A stretch of DNA of 64,000 bases. It comes from Lactarius indigo (taxonomy: Eukaryota > Basidiomycota > Agaricomycetes > Russulales > Russulaceae). Below, in pieces: positions 1-10,800 of this stretch (its first letter is position 1; the number at the start of each line of letters is the position of its first letter). The DNA is taken from contig JAFKAC010000015.1 in NCBI GenBank assembly GCA_025766275.1, positions 620,001 through 684,000 on the forward strand. Reading direction: 5' to 3'. The notes beneath the pieces are model-generated. The model ran no database searches, had not been told where the DNA came from, and saw nothing but the letters and a program-made list of their open reading frames with translations. A program made the position numbers and the translations under genes.

Positions 1-1083
1 CTGTCTGTTGAGCCAGTTGAGAAATGACAGGACCCATTCACTTACTGCTCCCCCCTTGATATAGGAGAGGAACAGAAGACAGTGACGGTAGTCGTTGCGC
101 ATGATGGGGGCGTCCAAATTCATTCCCCAATAGACGTGCCACTGCGTTAAGAACTGGTCCACTTTAAGTCTGTCCCCGTCGAAGATAGAAGGGGGCTCGC
201 CGGTTAATTTTTCGTTATGTCCTCCTCCTCCGCCTCCTCCGCCTCCTGGTGGTTCTGCAGGTGGTCCTCCTGCTGGTGGGTGGGGAGGTCCAGTTCGCCG
301 TATGTCGAACGGAATTCCTCCTCCTGGTGGCGGTGGTGGGTCTCCTCCTGGTCCTCCTATACCTGGTGGTATCTCCAATATTGGCTGTCTCCCTGATGGA
401 GGATCTCCTCGGTCAGACCCGATGGCTCTAAATATTGCGGCGTCGTCAGCTGTCATTCGGACACTGGTCTCTGGGTTGATTGGCATGAGAATATCTCTTG
501 CTTCTTGTCATATTGCGCATGATTCTTCTAGCGCGACTTCTTCCATAGCCTGTGTTATTGTGGCCATTATTGCTGGTGATCGTATGTGAATTGGCTCCGG
601 CTCCGTGATATGTGCGGACTCAGCTCGTTCAATGAGGAGTTCTTGTACAGCCCCTCCGCTGCTTTCAGTGTGTTCTGGCTGTCATCCTGCCTCTTCTTCT
701 TCGTAACTGTGTTCCATTTGTTCAGAGATTGCTTCTCCCGTCGTATGCTCCTGCAGTTGCCCGTCGATAGGGCCCCAGTCGGCTCTGCTGTTAAGCTCTC
801 TAGCGTCGATATCGCAGTGATATCGTGGTCCTGCTGGTCGTATGACGTCCCACTGACATTCTATTGGGTTCCACATAACTTCCGTCCAACACAAGTGGTC
901 GAAGTTAAACTCAACTGGTCGGAACCTGGTAGGTCTGTTGAATTCCACAAAATATCCTGTTTCTTCGTCTCGTTCTCTCCAGCTAGCCACTTGCAAGAAG
1001 TGCGTGGGTACATTGTGATCCCCTCTGCGATTTATCGAGTAAGGACGAAAACTCGTCCACTGATCTCTTGTTGTTACGGCCAC
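1..1083 (-). pseudogene. gag: gag of element A1, partial, two TGA stops
   Basis: Gag (capsid/nucleocapsid) of a Ty3/Gypsy element. The reading frame begins at a GTG (1081-1083) and starts VAVTTRDQWTSFRPYS, almost the same as A gag at 41893. The N-terminal domain (WNPIECQWDVIRPAG) is followed by a Pro/Gly-rich linker and the start of the capsid domain (FLTQWHVYWGMNLDAP), cut by the window edge. Two in-frame TGA codons (682-684 and 508-510) sit where relatives have sense codons, the second at an Arg-like position; both fit CpG decay. No ATG is in frame between the LTR and the conserved start. Not functional as it stands. Confidence 0.85.
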
Positions 1084-1088
1084 AATGA

Positions 1089-1099
1089 ATCTTGGTCTT
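1089..1099 (-). other. Primer-binding site of A1 (self-priming type)
   Basis: On the minus strand this reads AAGACCAAGAT, two bases after the LTR. It is complementary to the same 11 nt within the A1 LTR hairpin near 1308-1335, close to the expected transcription start. Confidence 0.65.
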
Positions 1100-1101
1100 A
1101 A

Positions 1102-1609
1102 TGTAATGTCATCACGACGTTAGCTCAACTTGAGCTCAGTAGAGGCGGTAACAACTTAGCGAATAGTCACGACGGCACAAAGGCCCATGCTTCTGTCTTG
1201 GTGAATACACGGAGGTACACTGACAGACGGTCGATCTTTAGAGACTGAGTCACAAAGTATGAAGTAGAGAGAGAGAGAGAGAGAGAGAGACAAGAAGTGA
1301 CGATTCAAGAAGACCAAGATGGCGTATCTTGGTCTTCGCAGACTGTCTTAAATACAGGTTGAGCAGGCTTTCAAGCGCTGCCATGAGTCGTAGTAAAGTA
1401 GCGTCCAATGTATTGCAGAAACATCGCAAACCCTAATACTACTAGTACCCGTACTAGTATCGAGTCACTAAGGCACCGCTTGGTCAGCTATCGTACCCAA
1501 TCACCTATCGCACTACCGTATCACCAAGGTCCGCGACTAATCTACCTTACCGCCATAGTCGCAACCGGTACAGCAAGGGTTCGAGTCATATGCAAACCGA
1601 AATGTAACA
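1102..1609 (-). repeat. 5' LTR of element A1
   Basis: A 508-bp LTR beginning TGTAATG and ending GTAACA on the plus strand, alignable to the 468-bp A LTRs. It contains an (AG)n run near 1266-1290, inverted arms AAGACCAAGAT/ATCTTGGTCTT separated by 5 bases near 1308-1335, and on the minus strand a TATTTAAG TATA-like box about 30 nt upstream of the inner arm. An apparent reading frame from 1408 into F gag passes through this LTR and is not real before 1621. Confidence 0.85.
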
Positions 1610-1620
1610 AGTTAGATAAA

Positions 1621-2847
1621 ATGTCCGCCGCCACCACCGCTCCACCTACCCCCACAGCTCCTGCTCCGCCCCCAACTCTCAACGACTGCTTGCGCCTTAT
1701 AAGTGATCTAGGCCAAGTAGTCGGCATTCTTACACAAAAAGTCACGGACTTGACTGCACAAGTTTCAGCAACCGCGGCCAAGCCCAGCCCTAAACACAAG
1801 GAAGTAGTGGCCCATCCCAAAGCATGGGATGGGAAAGGCAACTCTACAGATGCCCGTCACTTCCTTGCAGCCTTCCACAATTGGGCAGGCTCACAGCAGG
1901 ATGCTATGAACACCTGGGACCTGGCCCAGGGCATGTACTTCTGGGCAGAAGACCGCTGGATTATGGTGGTTCTTAATCTCATGGAAGGGGAGGCCAAATC
2001 ATGGGCTCTCCCTTACCTCGAACAACTTCAGCAGAACAATATCCTGTTCTCTAGCTCATGGGATGAGTTCGTCAAAGAATTTAATAGACGATTCTCCCCC
2101 CTTGACACTACAGAAATGGCGAGAGAACAGCTGAAGAAGACAAAACAGGGCCGCGGATCGGTTGCAGAGTACCAATCCGTGTTCGAACAGTACTCTGGAC
2201 AGACTGGATGGTCAAAAGCAGACCTCCGCACCCGCTTCTACGATGGTCTTTCAGACCACGTAAAAGACGCTCTTGCCTTGACGGACAAGGCCCACATCAA
2301 CTTTGACGACCTCAAGCAGGTCTCACAATCACTGGATCAGCGACTGAGACAGAGGGACTTGGAGAAGAAGGGCGGTTCGTCTAGTCAGTCTATCTTGCCT
2401 GCAGGCAAGCCGACTGACCCAGACACAATGCAAGTAGACGCATCATGCCAGCAGGGACCCAGCACAAGCAAGCCTGCATCTGGCGGAAAGACCCGGCAAG
2501 ACTATCAAAAACATATGCAGGGCAAATGTTATGGGTGTGGTTCTAAGGACCACTCGAAGAAGGATGGAAACCACGAACGCGACGTGTGCCACCATTGTCA
2601 AAAGGTCGGACATCGGGCACCCGTCTGTATGCTCAAATTTATGGGGAAACCCACCAAAGCAAAAGCTGCAGCCAGTAGTGAGGAGACCCCCTCCCAACCT
2701 TCTTCCAGTCAGTCGGCGGCCTCCACCGCCCAATCAAGCACTTCTGCACCGCCCAAAGCCAATACATCACAGGCAGATGTGGCAAAGTTATTGGTGGTGC
2801 TCACAGCCCAACAAGAGCAAATCAACACTCTTAAGGCGGCTTTTTAG
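1621..2847 (+). CDS. gag: Gag polyprotein of element F
   Basis: Structural protein of a Ty3/Gypsy element, 408 residues from the ATG at 1621. I chose this start because upstream sequence belongs to the A1 LTR. A Pro/Ala-rich N-terminus leads into a short coiled stretch, then a capsid region (AWDGKGNSTDARHFLAAFHN and following), then two Cys-rich knuckles near residues 300-345. The first is irregular (CYGCGSKDHSKKDGNHERD then C); the second is canonical C-x2-C-x4-H-x4-C (CHHCQKVGHRAPVC). A Ser/Ala/Pro-rich tail follows. The frame is intact. The stop at 2845-2847 follows directly on a slippery GGCTTTT, with pol in the -1 frame. Confidence 0.85.
   Translation: MSAATTAPPTPTAPAPPPTLNDCLRLISDLGQVVGILTQKVTDLTAQVSATAAKPSPKHKEVVAHPKAWDGKGNSTDARHFLAAFHNWAGSQQDAMNTWDLAQGMYFWAEDRWIMVVLNLMEGEAKSWALPYLEQLQQNNILFSSSWDEFVKEFNRRFSPLDTTEMAREQLKKTKQGRGSVAEYQSVFEQYSGQTGWSKADLRTRFYDGLSDHVKDALALTDKAHINFDDLKQVSQSLDQRLRQRDLEKKGGSSSQSILPAGKPTDPDTMQVDASCQQGPSTSKPASGGKTRQDYQKHMQGKCYGCGSKDHSKKDGNHERDVCHHCQKVGHRAPVCMLKFMGKPTKAKAAASSEETPSQPSSSQSAASTAQSSTSAPPKANTSQADVAKLLVVLTAQQEQINTLKAAF
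2838..2844 (+). promoter_or_regulatory. Putative -1 ribosomal frameshift site of F
   Basis: GGCTTTT read as G GCT TTT, immediately before the TAG that ends gag. Shifting back by one base opens the pol frame, which stays open to 5060. This matches the X XXY YYZ layout in the correct phase, as in the other families. Any RNA structure downstream was not evaluated. Confidence 0.5.
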
Positions 2848-5347
2848 ATCCAGGGGTAGTCATAGCTGCGGACTCCCCCTGTAAAACAGATACGGTTGAC
2901 TCAGCTTCATGTAGTTGTAAGATATGCCTACGATCTCGCCTCGTTTTGGACTCGGACCAATCTGTAATTCCTACATACCACTTTGTTTCTGCCTGTCATG
3001 TTGATAGTAGTGATGTCTCGGCTTCCTGTTCTGATTCTACATCTACATCTGCCTCGGAGATGAACAATAGTATTAGTGTTCCGATTGCTCCACAATTTGT
3101 AGCAGCGCCGCAAGTGATGATTTCTGATGCAGTGCTTTCCTCATGTATTATTCCTGAAACAAAAGATAGCAGATCTCATTTTCATATTTCTGTTGAATTA
3201 CAAGGACGTCATCGTACTGTAAAAGTAGCAGCCATGGTAGACTCCAGAGCAACTTCATTGTTCCTGGACAAGAAGTACGCTGACTGCCACAAGATGTTAC
3301 AAGTTCCACTGGAGCATCCCATTACCCTATACAATATAGATGGGATGCTCAACGAAGCTGGCAGTATCACCCACAAAGTAACACTCGTTTTAAAAGTTGG
3401 TCCTAGTGCAGAGAAGTTCGACTTTATGGTCACTTCACTAGGCCCAGAACGAGTTATATTGGGATTGCCTTGGCTTAGACATTGGAACCCACACATAGAT
3501 TGGCAGGGAGGCACTATGCGTCTCAACTCCAGTGCTGAAACAGCTGCACCAGAGATAGAGATAGAGGTGACACGCATTATGGCGAACCATATGGAACATC
3601 GCTGTCTCCTTGTGGAGAAAGTGTTGGACACAGTCTCTGATGAAGTTTTCTGCTTGGCCGGTTTCATGTACTCTCAGCAGATTGCCGAGAAAGTGATAAC
3701 CTCCAAACCTAAGAAAACCTTCGAAGAAATGGTCCCCAAACACTATCGTGACTTTGCAAAAGTCTTCTCTGAGGAAGAATCCCAGAGACTCCCTGAGCAT
3801 CAGCCATGGGACCACGCCATAGACCTTGAACCAGATGCAGTTAAACACTGGAAGGTCAAGACGTATCCCATGTCGCCTAGTGAACAAGTGGAATTGGACA
3901 AATTCTTAGATGAACACATAGGGAAAGGGTATTTAGTACCATCTAAGTCACCTATGGCATCCCCTGTGTTCTTCATAAAGAAAAAGGACGGCAAGCTCCG
4001 TCTGGTCCAAGATTATCGCTGTCTTAATAAAATTACTATTAAAAATCGATATCCACTTCCACTTGCCGCCAACATCATTAACAGGCTTAAGGGGGCTCAA
4101 TACTTCACTAAATTTGACGTTCGATGGGGATATCATAACATCTGCATCAAAGAAGGCAATGAATGGAAAGGTGCCATTGTCACCAATAGGGGGCTATACA
4201 AGCCAAAAGTTATGTACTTCATCATGACTAACAGCCCCACCACTTTCCAAGCCTTAATGAACGCTGTCTTTGCTGATCTGATCGCACAAGGAGAGGTCGC
4301 TGTATACATGGATGATATCCTCATCTATAGCAATAACCTTAAACACCATTGCAAAATAGTACGCGAGGTGTTAATATGGTTGGAGCAATACAACCTCTAT
4401 CTCAAGCCTGAGAAGTGCAATTTCGAGAAGCAAGAAATGGAGTATCTTGGGATGATCATCCGTCCCGAAGAAGTGCAGATGGACCCTGGCAAGGTCTCTG
4501 CAGTAAAGGAATGGCCGATCCCAACTACGCTCAAAGAAGTAAGAGCATTCATCAGGTTCGCAAATTTCAATAGAAGGTTCATCAAGGACTTCGCAGCCAT
4601 CGCCCACCCCCTTCATGACCTAACTAAGAAAGACACTCCTTGGATATGGCAGTCTGAACAGCAGAAGGCCTTTAACCTGTTGAAGGAATGTTTTGTACAA
4701 GAACCTATTCTCAAGGTGTACGACCCAAACCTTCCAACTAGAGTTGAGGTAGATGCTTCAGGATTTGCTACTGGCGGTATTCTAACTCAGAAATACCCGG
4801 ACGGTCTCTGGCACCCTATTGCGTACCGCTCACAGTCCATGAGCAAGGAGGAATGCAATTATGAAATCTATGACAGAGAAATGCTCGGCTTAATCCGTGC
4901 CTTAGAGGATTGGAGACATTTCCTTGAAGGCATCTCTTTTGAAGTGATCACTGACCATAAGAATATGGAATGGTGGGCAACCATGAAAGACTTAAATAGG
5001 CGTCAAGCTAGATGGGCCCTATTCTTAAGTCGGTTCACCTTCAAAATCACTTATAAGAAATGAGAATCTATGCAAGCCGATGCATTAAGTGTCGTTTCTC
5101 ACGAGACCAAGTCCGAGACTCTGAAGATAACCGCCAGGTTCAGGTGTTAAAACCTGAGCACTTCCTAGCTGCCACTAAAGCACACTTTACCCCTGAAACA
5201 GATTCCCTAGGGAGTCGCATTAAACTCGCAACTATCAGAGAAGCCGAAGTCATAGAGGGTCTTAAAAGTATCTCTAAGACCGCTCCTAAGGCTCTCACAG
5301 ATGGTGTCTTAATGTGGGAAGAAGAAGATGGTTTCGTATACCATAAG
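2838..5347 (+). pseudogene. pol: pol of element F (PR-RT-RH, start of IN), broken
   Basis: Protease, reverse transcriptase and RNase H of a Gypsy element, expected as a Gag-Pol fusion by -1 frameshifting at 2838. The protease active site reads DSRAT near 3238 rather than DSGAT, so the catalytic loop Gly is lost. RT shows the YMDD box (near 4306-4320) and the KKKDGKLR motif. RNase H ends near TDHKNMEW. A TGA at 5061-5063 falls where a Gly or Arg codon is expected, and an extra two bases in the next 40 bp shift the frame, after which integrase-like sequence resumes (RDQVRDSEDNRQVQV) to 5347. The B LTR then truncates it. The element is dead. Confidence 0.85.
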
Positions 5348-5858
5348 TGTTACGGTACGGACTTGATGACTCATTACACATGACTCATGACCAGTTATGA
5401 CTATGGTCCAGTATCAGTATTAGTCATGGACTCTTACATTGTATCAGTCAGCATAAGTAGTTTACATGTGATTGTGACTCATGCATGACTCATTCCTAGG
5501 ATAGCAGTACTAGGGTTCAAGCTAGTTACGCTATTGATTAGTTACTATTCCAGCGGCACTTTAAAGCCCACACGTATTTGTATAAGTAGTCGTTTTGGAA
5601 GACCAAGAGTCTCCATCTTGGTCTTCTTCAATCCACCTTCCTGATTCGTCTCCTGACTGCCTTAGCCCTTGGCTAAGTGTGTTCCCACTCCTATCTATCA
5701 AGGGATAATACTCTTTTCATCCTTGCTGCAGCATGTGCCAGTGTGCCCCTGTTCAGCCTGCGTTGGGTTGACATGTGATCCCCATTTGCCTGACCTTCGC
5801 TAAGTCGATTACGCCTTCTTCAAAGTCCAAGTCGGACTAACGCTGGTGGAGCGTAACA
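5348..5858 (+). repeat. 5' LTR of element B
   Basis: 511 bp, TGTTACGG...GCGTAACA. A TATAAG box at 5581 lies about 34 nt upstream of ATCTTGGTCTT (5615-5625), which is the probable mRNA 5' end and is complementary to the PBS at 5861. Confidence 0.9.
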
Positions 5859-5860
5859 TT

Positions 5861-5871
5861 AAGACCAAGAT
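5861..5871 (+). other. Primer-binding site of B (self-priming type)
   Basis: AAGACCAAGAT, two bases after the LTR, is the exact reverse complement of 5615-5625 in the R region of the same LTR. This is the arrangement of fission-yeast Tf1, where the folded-back mRNA 5' end primes minus-strand synthesis. I saw no match to a tRNA 3' end. Confidence 0.7.
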
Positions 5872-5878
5872 CCTCATT

Positions 5879-7819
5879 GTGGCGTACTCGACCAGAGACC
5901 AGTGGACGTCCTTCCGTCCCTATCATATCGAACAACGAGGAGATTGCAACGTACCAACAAGATTCCTAGGAGCAGCCCAGTGGAGAGAAAGAGGAGAAGA
6001 CACTGGATATTTCATAGAGTTCAACAGTCCTAGCCGTTTCCGACCCATTGAGTTCAATTTCGAACATCTCTGTTGGGTCGAGGTTACTTGGAATCCCATA
6101 GACCATCGCTGGGATATTGTGCGACCAGCAGGAAGAAACTACAACTGCGACATCAATGCACGAGAACTCAATAGCTATGCAGACTATGGTCCCATTGATG
6201 GACAAGCACAAGAACACACAGACGAGGGAATCAGCGGAGAAGAAGCCTCCGAAAGTCAGTCACCAAGCAGGGGAACAACACCAGCGGAGGAAGCTAGCCT
6301 AGGGGCTATTGGCGATCACATCATACAACGAACTGAGTCCCTAACCATTCACCAACCTGAACTGGAAGTAATCCACATCCACAGCCCAGCAGTCGCAATG
6401 GCAACTGCCACCATTACACAAGAAGAAGTGCAACTCACTACTGAAGCAAGGGACCAAATAGCCCTGGAAGAACAAAGACGTATTGTGGAAGAATCTCGAG
6501 CTAGTCTGGCTCCCATCAACCCCTATACTGGTCATCGAATGACTGATGACGACATGGCAATTCATCGTGCCATCGGGCCAGACATGGCCGACCCCCCCAG
6601 TGGAGGAGGTGGACCTCCTGGCGATTTACCAGGAGGAGGGCCCCCATCGAGAGGACCTGGATTCGGAGGATTTCCTGGAGGATTCCCGGGAGGACCACCA
6701 GGAGGAGGACACCCAGGGGGAGGATTACCAGGTGCCGGTCCCATTATTCCCCCTCCAAATAGTAAACTAGCTGGCAAAGCACCAACAGTATTCGACAGAG
6801 AACGCGCCAAAGTAGAAGCATTCCTCACGCAGTGGCACGTCTATTGGGGCATGAACGCAGACGAAGGCATAATGGCCACACCATATCGACGCGCCCTACT
6901 CTTTCTATCCTATATCAAGGGCGTTAACATCAGCGAATGGGTGCTGGCGATGCTTACCTGGCTTAACAGTCAGATACAAGCCGGCATACCTCGCACCAGT
7001 GAAGGGTTATGGAACGAAGTCACGCGCAGCTTCATGCAGCGCTTCCGGAATACAATGGAACAAGAACAAGCTCAATACGAGCTTAAGAAAGGTGTAAAAA
7101 TGATCGGGGGCAATCTAGATGAGTACTGCACCCAATTCAAACAGTTAATACGCCGCGCCCAATACAGACTCAATGATCCACAAACATTGGATCTATTTGC
7201 AAGCGGATTACCAAAAGACCTATATGAGAAGGTCTATACCCTTGACAATCCCCGCAACTATCGCGAGTGGAAAGAAGCAGCCACCACTCGTCAACAACAA
7301 TATCTTCACCTTAAGGCGGTATTAAACAAAGGAGTTCCTCCAGGACAAGGACAAGGAAGACAACGACAACAGTGGCAATGGCAGGGACCGCCGAGAAGTT
7401 CCTGGCAACCAAGAAACTTGCCACGAGACCCAAATGCAATGGATACCTCTGCAGATCGAATTCGAGGGCAGCTTGCAGGAGCAGAAGATATACTCGCTCC
7501 TCGCCCCCCATATCGACCAAGAGGAGGAGGACGCAACAATCAAAGGCCAGTCACTTGCTATAATTGCGGAAAGGACGGACACATGGCCCGTGATTGTAGG
7601 CAGCCGCGAGGAGGGTACCAGCCTCAAACATCAACCAGTCACTATATCGATACCGACTATCATCAACAAGAACCAGAAGTCGCTACCAGGGCAGCTCAAG
7701 ACATACCCCCTCAACAGCGCGCCAGTGATTGGCTTAACAGAGTAGCAGGAGAATCAGACGATGTAAAAGACATTATCCTCCAACAATTATGGAAGAAGGA
7801 GGGTTTTCAGGATGCCTGA
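5879..7819 (+). CDS. gag: Gag polyprotein of element B
   Basis: 646 residues in an open frame from a GTG at 5879 (A at -3, G at +4). Position and following residues (VAYSTRDQWTSFRPY) match the start of A Gag, and no in-frame ATG lies between the LTR and this codon, so initiation is probably non-AUG. In order: a conserved N-terminal domain (WNPIDHRWDIVRPAG), an acidic Glu/Gln-rich stretch, a Gly/Pro repeat region (PGGGPPSRGPGFGG type), capsid (FLTQWHVYWGMNADEG onwards), and one CCHC knuckle (CYNCGKDGHMARDC) near residue 560. It ends at TGA 7817-7819, four codons after the slippery GGGTTTT. Unlike its pol, this frame has no stop. Confidence 0.85.
   Translation: MAYSTRDQWTSFRPYHIEQRGDCNVPTRFLGAAQWRERGEDTGYFIEFNSPSRFRPIEFNFEHLCWVEVTWNPIDHRWDIVRPAGRNYNCDINARELNSYADYGPIDGQAQEHTDEGISGEEASESQSPSRGTTPAEEASLGAIGDHIIQRTESLTIHQPELEVIHIHSPAVAMATATITQEEVQLTTEARDQIALEEQRRIVEESRASLAPINPYTGHRMTDDDMAIHRAIGPDMADPPSGGGGPPGDLPGGGPPSRGPGFGGFPGGFPGGPPGGGHPGGGLPGAGPIIPPPNSKLAGKAPTVFDRERAKVEAFLTQWHVYWGMNADEGIMATPYRRALLFLSYIKGVNISEWVLAMLTWLNSQIQAGIPRTSEGLWNEVTRSFMQRFRNTMEQEQAQYELKKGVKMIGGNLDEYCTQFKQLIRRAQYRLNDPQTLDLFASGLPKDLYEKVYTLDNPRNYREWKEAATTRQQQYLHLKAVLNKGVPPGQGQGRQRQQWQWQGPPRSSWQPRNLPRDPNAMDTSADRIRGQLAGAEDILAPRPPYRPRGGGRNNQRPVTCYNCGKDGHMARDCRQPRGGYQPQTSTSHYIDTDYHQQEPEVATRAAQDIPPQQRASDWLNRVAGESDDVKDIILQQLWKKEGFQDA
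7801..7807 (+). promoter_or_regulatory. Putative -1 ribosomal frameshift site of B
   Basis: GGGTTTT read as G GGT TTT in the gag frame, 9 bases before the gag stop. It fits X XXY YYZ exactly, and the -1 frame enters pol. Confidence 0.65.
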
Positions 7820-10800
7820 ACCCATCGGCCTGGGTGAGGGCGGTTAATTGTAACAGTGTAATCATGACTTGCTATCGTTCTATGAGAGTTCCAGTATCGA
7901 TTCGCACCAGTTACGCAATGGCCGACATATGAGCACTAGTCGACTCAGGAGCAACCCATTGCTTCATGAAACCTTCCTTTGCAAAAAGGATGGGGCTTGG
8001 GACTAAACTACTCGACGTCCCGAAGAAAATATGGAACATTGACAATACAGAAAACAAGTTGGGGCGTATTACTCACTATACTGACGTCGACGTTCAAACT
8101 AAAAGAATCCACAAGGAAATGCGTTTCCTCATCACAGATATTGGTAACGAAGATATCGTATTAGGATACCCTTGGCTTGCCACTTATGACCCACACATCA
8201 AGTGGTCACAAGCCACTATTCACGAAGATATGCTTCCTATTGTCATTCGCTCTACCAACCCTTACCTCAGGACAACACCAGTAGTTGGGACAACTACAGT
8301 CCAAAACGACGACTATGAAGTAGTACACTCCTGTGTTATTACGGACAAACAACAGCAACAATTCGAGGAAGGATGCTGAATCAGAGCTATGGCCACCGAC
8401 CTCGCCATTGCCGCTCAGCAATACGTCACTAAAGCTGAGTTACCTCCAGAATATCACGAATTTGAACGCCTCTTCAGCGAAGAAGCATCGGACAGGTTTC
8501 CGCCAAGCAGGCCTTGGGATCACGCTATCGAATTCAAGCCAGGAACAGCCGACACAATTGATTGCAAAATATACCCCATGACCCAAGAAGAAGACAAGAA
8601 ACTACGCGAGTGGATTGATGAACAACTCAAGAAAGGGTATATATGGCCCTCTAAATCTCTGTATGCTTCATCCTTCTTCTTCATTAAAAAGAAGGACGGA
8701 AAACTGTGGCCTGTCCAAGACTATCGAAAAATCAACGCGGTTACTATCCGCAACCAATACCCACTCCCTCTTATCTCCAATCTCATTACCAACCTCAGTA
8801 ATGCTCACATCTACACCAAACTCGATGTTAGATGGGGGTATAACAACGTACGCATCAAAGAGGGAGATGAGGAAAAGGCAGTGTTCAAAACGCGTTATGG
8901 GTTGTTCAAACCGACGGTGATGTTTTTCGGCCTAACCAATTCCCCAGCAACGTTCCAGACAATGATGAATTTCATCTTCAGGGACATCATCGCAAAACAC
9001 GAAAAACGAGGCACCGTTATCTGGGTCTACATGGACGACATCGGCATCGCTACAGGACTTAATCACTCATTGCCGGATCACATCGAAGCCGTCAAAGATG
9101 TACTTCGTGTGTCTGCGGAGCACGATTTGTACTACAAACTCAAGAAATGCCTCTTCCACTCTCTGTGTATGGATTACCTGGGGGTAATCCTTGAAAAGGG
9201 GGTGACACGCATGGACCCTGTCAAAATTTTGGGCATCAAAGATTGGCCCACACCCACCAAAGTTAAGGACATCCGCTCTTTCCTCGGATTTTGCAACTTT
9301 TACCGACCCTTCATACGAGGATTCACAACCAAAGCATGACCTCTTAACAAACTCACACATAAAGACACTGAATGGCATTGGGGAACGGAGGAAGAAAAGG
9401 CGTTCCAAGATCTCAAAACCCTCGTCACCAGTGAACCCGTCCTCGCACACCCAGATCTCACACAACAATTTGAACTAGAAGTCGATGCATCAGGATTTGC
9501 CACTGGAGCCGTTCTCCTCCAGCATAAAGCAGACAGCAAACGGCACCCCATCGGCTACTACTCATCCACCCTCAGTCAAGCCGAACAAAATTATGACATT
9601 TATGACCTCGAACTCCTAGCGATCGTCAAAGCCTTTCACCATTGGAGACCCCTTTTGGCAGGCTCCCCCCACAAGATCAAAGTATTCTCAGACCATCTCA
9701 ATCTACAATACTGGAAATCGCCACAAAAAATTAGTAGGCGTGTAGCCAGGGAAGTACTCAAACTCTCGGAGTACGATTTCGAGATTCATCACATTAAGGG
9801 AACTTCCAATGGATGTGCTGATGCCCTATCATGAAGACCAGACTACGATCAAGGGGAAAATGATAACGAAGGAATAACAGTACTACCAGAAAGCATCTTT
9901 GCGTGCACCACCACACTAGAAGAACCACGACACCCACACTGGAGACCTGAAATCTTACCGGTGGAAATGACTCCAGAGCACCCCATTTATGAGCAAAACA
10001 TAGCTAAGTTGAAACCTTGGGTTGATGCTCACAAGCTAAAAGACATCGAAGGGACATGGTACAAGGACGGACGCCAAGTAGTCACCAGCGGTATCCATGA
10101 CAAGTGCACCATTATCGCCACTCACCACAACTCCCCTGTCTACAGTCACCCTGGTATTAAACGCACCTCCCAACTCATTGAACGACACTACTGGTGGCCA
10201 CAAATGAAGAACGACATTATGGACTATGTCAAGGGTTGTGCGGAGTGTCAGCGATACAAAGTCAATCTCTGACCTATTAGGGCACCCCTACAACCCATTT
10301 ACGCCAAACCAGAAGCCCTGCCATTTGAGACCATTGCAGTGGACTTTATTACCAAACTCCCTGTCTCTCGTGGCTATGACTCTATTCTAATGGTAACAGA
10401 TCATGATTGTACTAAAGCCGCCGTCTTCATTCCTTGCAATGAAGAAATAACAGCTGAAGGGACGGCCACCCTGTACGTCTCCCATGTCTTCCCACGATTC
10501 GGACTTCCTTCGCATGTTATCAGTGATCAAGATCCCCGCTTCACATCCAAGTTCATGCGAGAGATATGCAAAATCCTTGGCATCAGCCAAAATATCTCAA
10601 CCGCTTATCACCCTAGAACCGATGGCCAATTGGAGTGAACAAACCAATGGCTGGAACAATACCTCCATTTTTGGGTAAATGAACGACAAGACGACTGGGT
10701 CCGCTATCTGCCTATGGCAGAATTTACGCATAATAACTGGCCAAATGAGACCACGTGGGAGTCACCCTTCTTCCTCTTATCAGGGTTCAACCCTCGCGCT

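Larger units (their letters stand above)
1..1609 (-). mobile_element. A-family Ty3/Gypsy element A1, 5' end only
   Basis: This is the 5' part of a minus-strand LTR retrotransposon. It consists of an LTR at 1102-1609 and most of gag at 1-1083; pol and the second LTR lie beyond the window edge. Gag and LTR closely resemble the full A element at 34634-42380. The LTR end abuts the gag leader of element F with no F LTR between them, so A1 most likely inserted into F. The candidate TSD copy on the right is AGTTA (1610-1614); the left copy is out of view, so the insertion cannot be confirmed. Confidence 0.85.
1610..5347 (+). mobile_element. Ty3/Gypsy element F, internal fragment
   Basis: Gag and the protease-RT-RNase H part of pol of a Gypsy lineage distinct from the other families here. 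Its Gag has no counterpart of the N-terminal domain shared by A-E. No LTR is visible: the left end abuts the A1 LTR and the right end stops at the B LTR (5348), inside the N-terminal zone of integrase. The missing 3' half is not found on the other side of B, where a different element continues. Confidence 0.85.

Noticed and set aside
1308..1335. LTR hairpin as a transcription terminator
   Set aside because: It sits about 30 nt downstream of the TATA box at the expected start, and its arm matches the primer site; a start-site role explains it better.
1408..1620. N-terminal extension of F Gag upstream of ATG 1621
   Set aside because: This stretch is the A1 LTR; the open frame is accidental.
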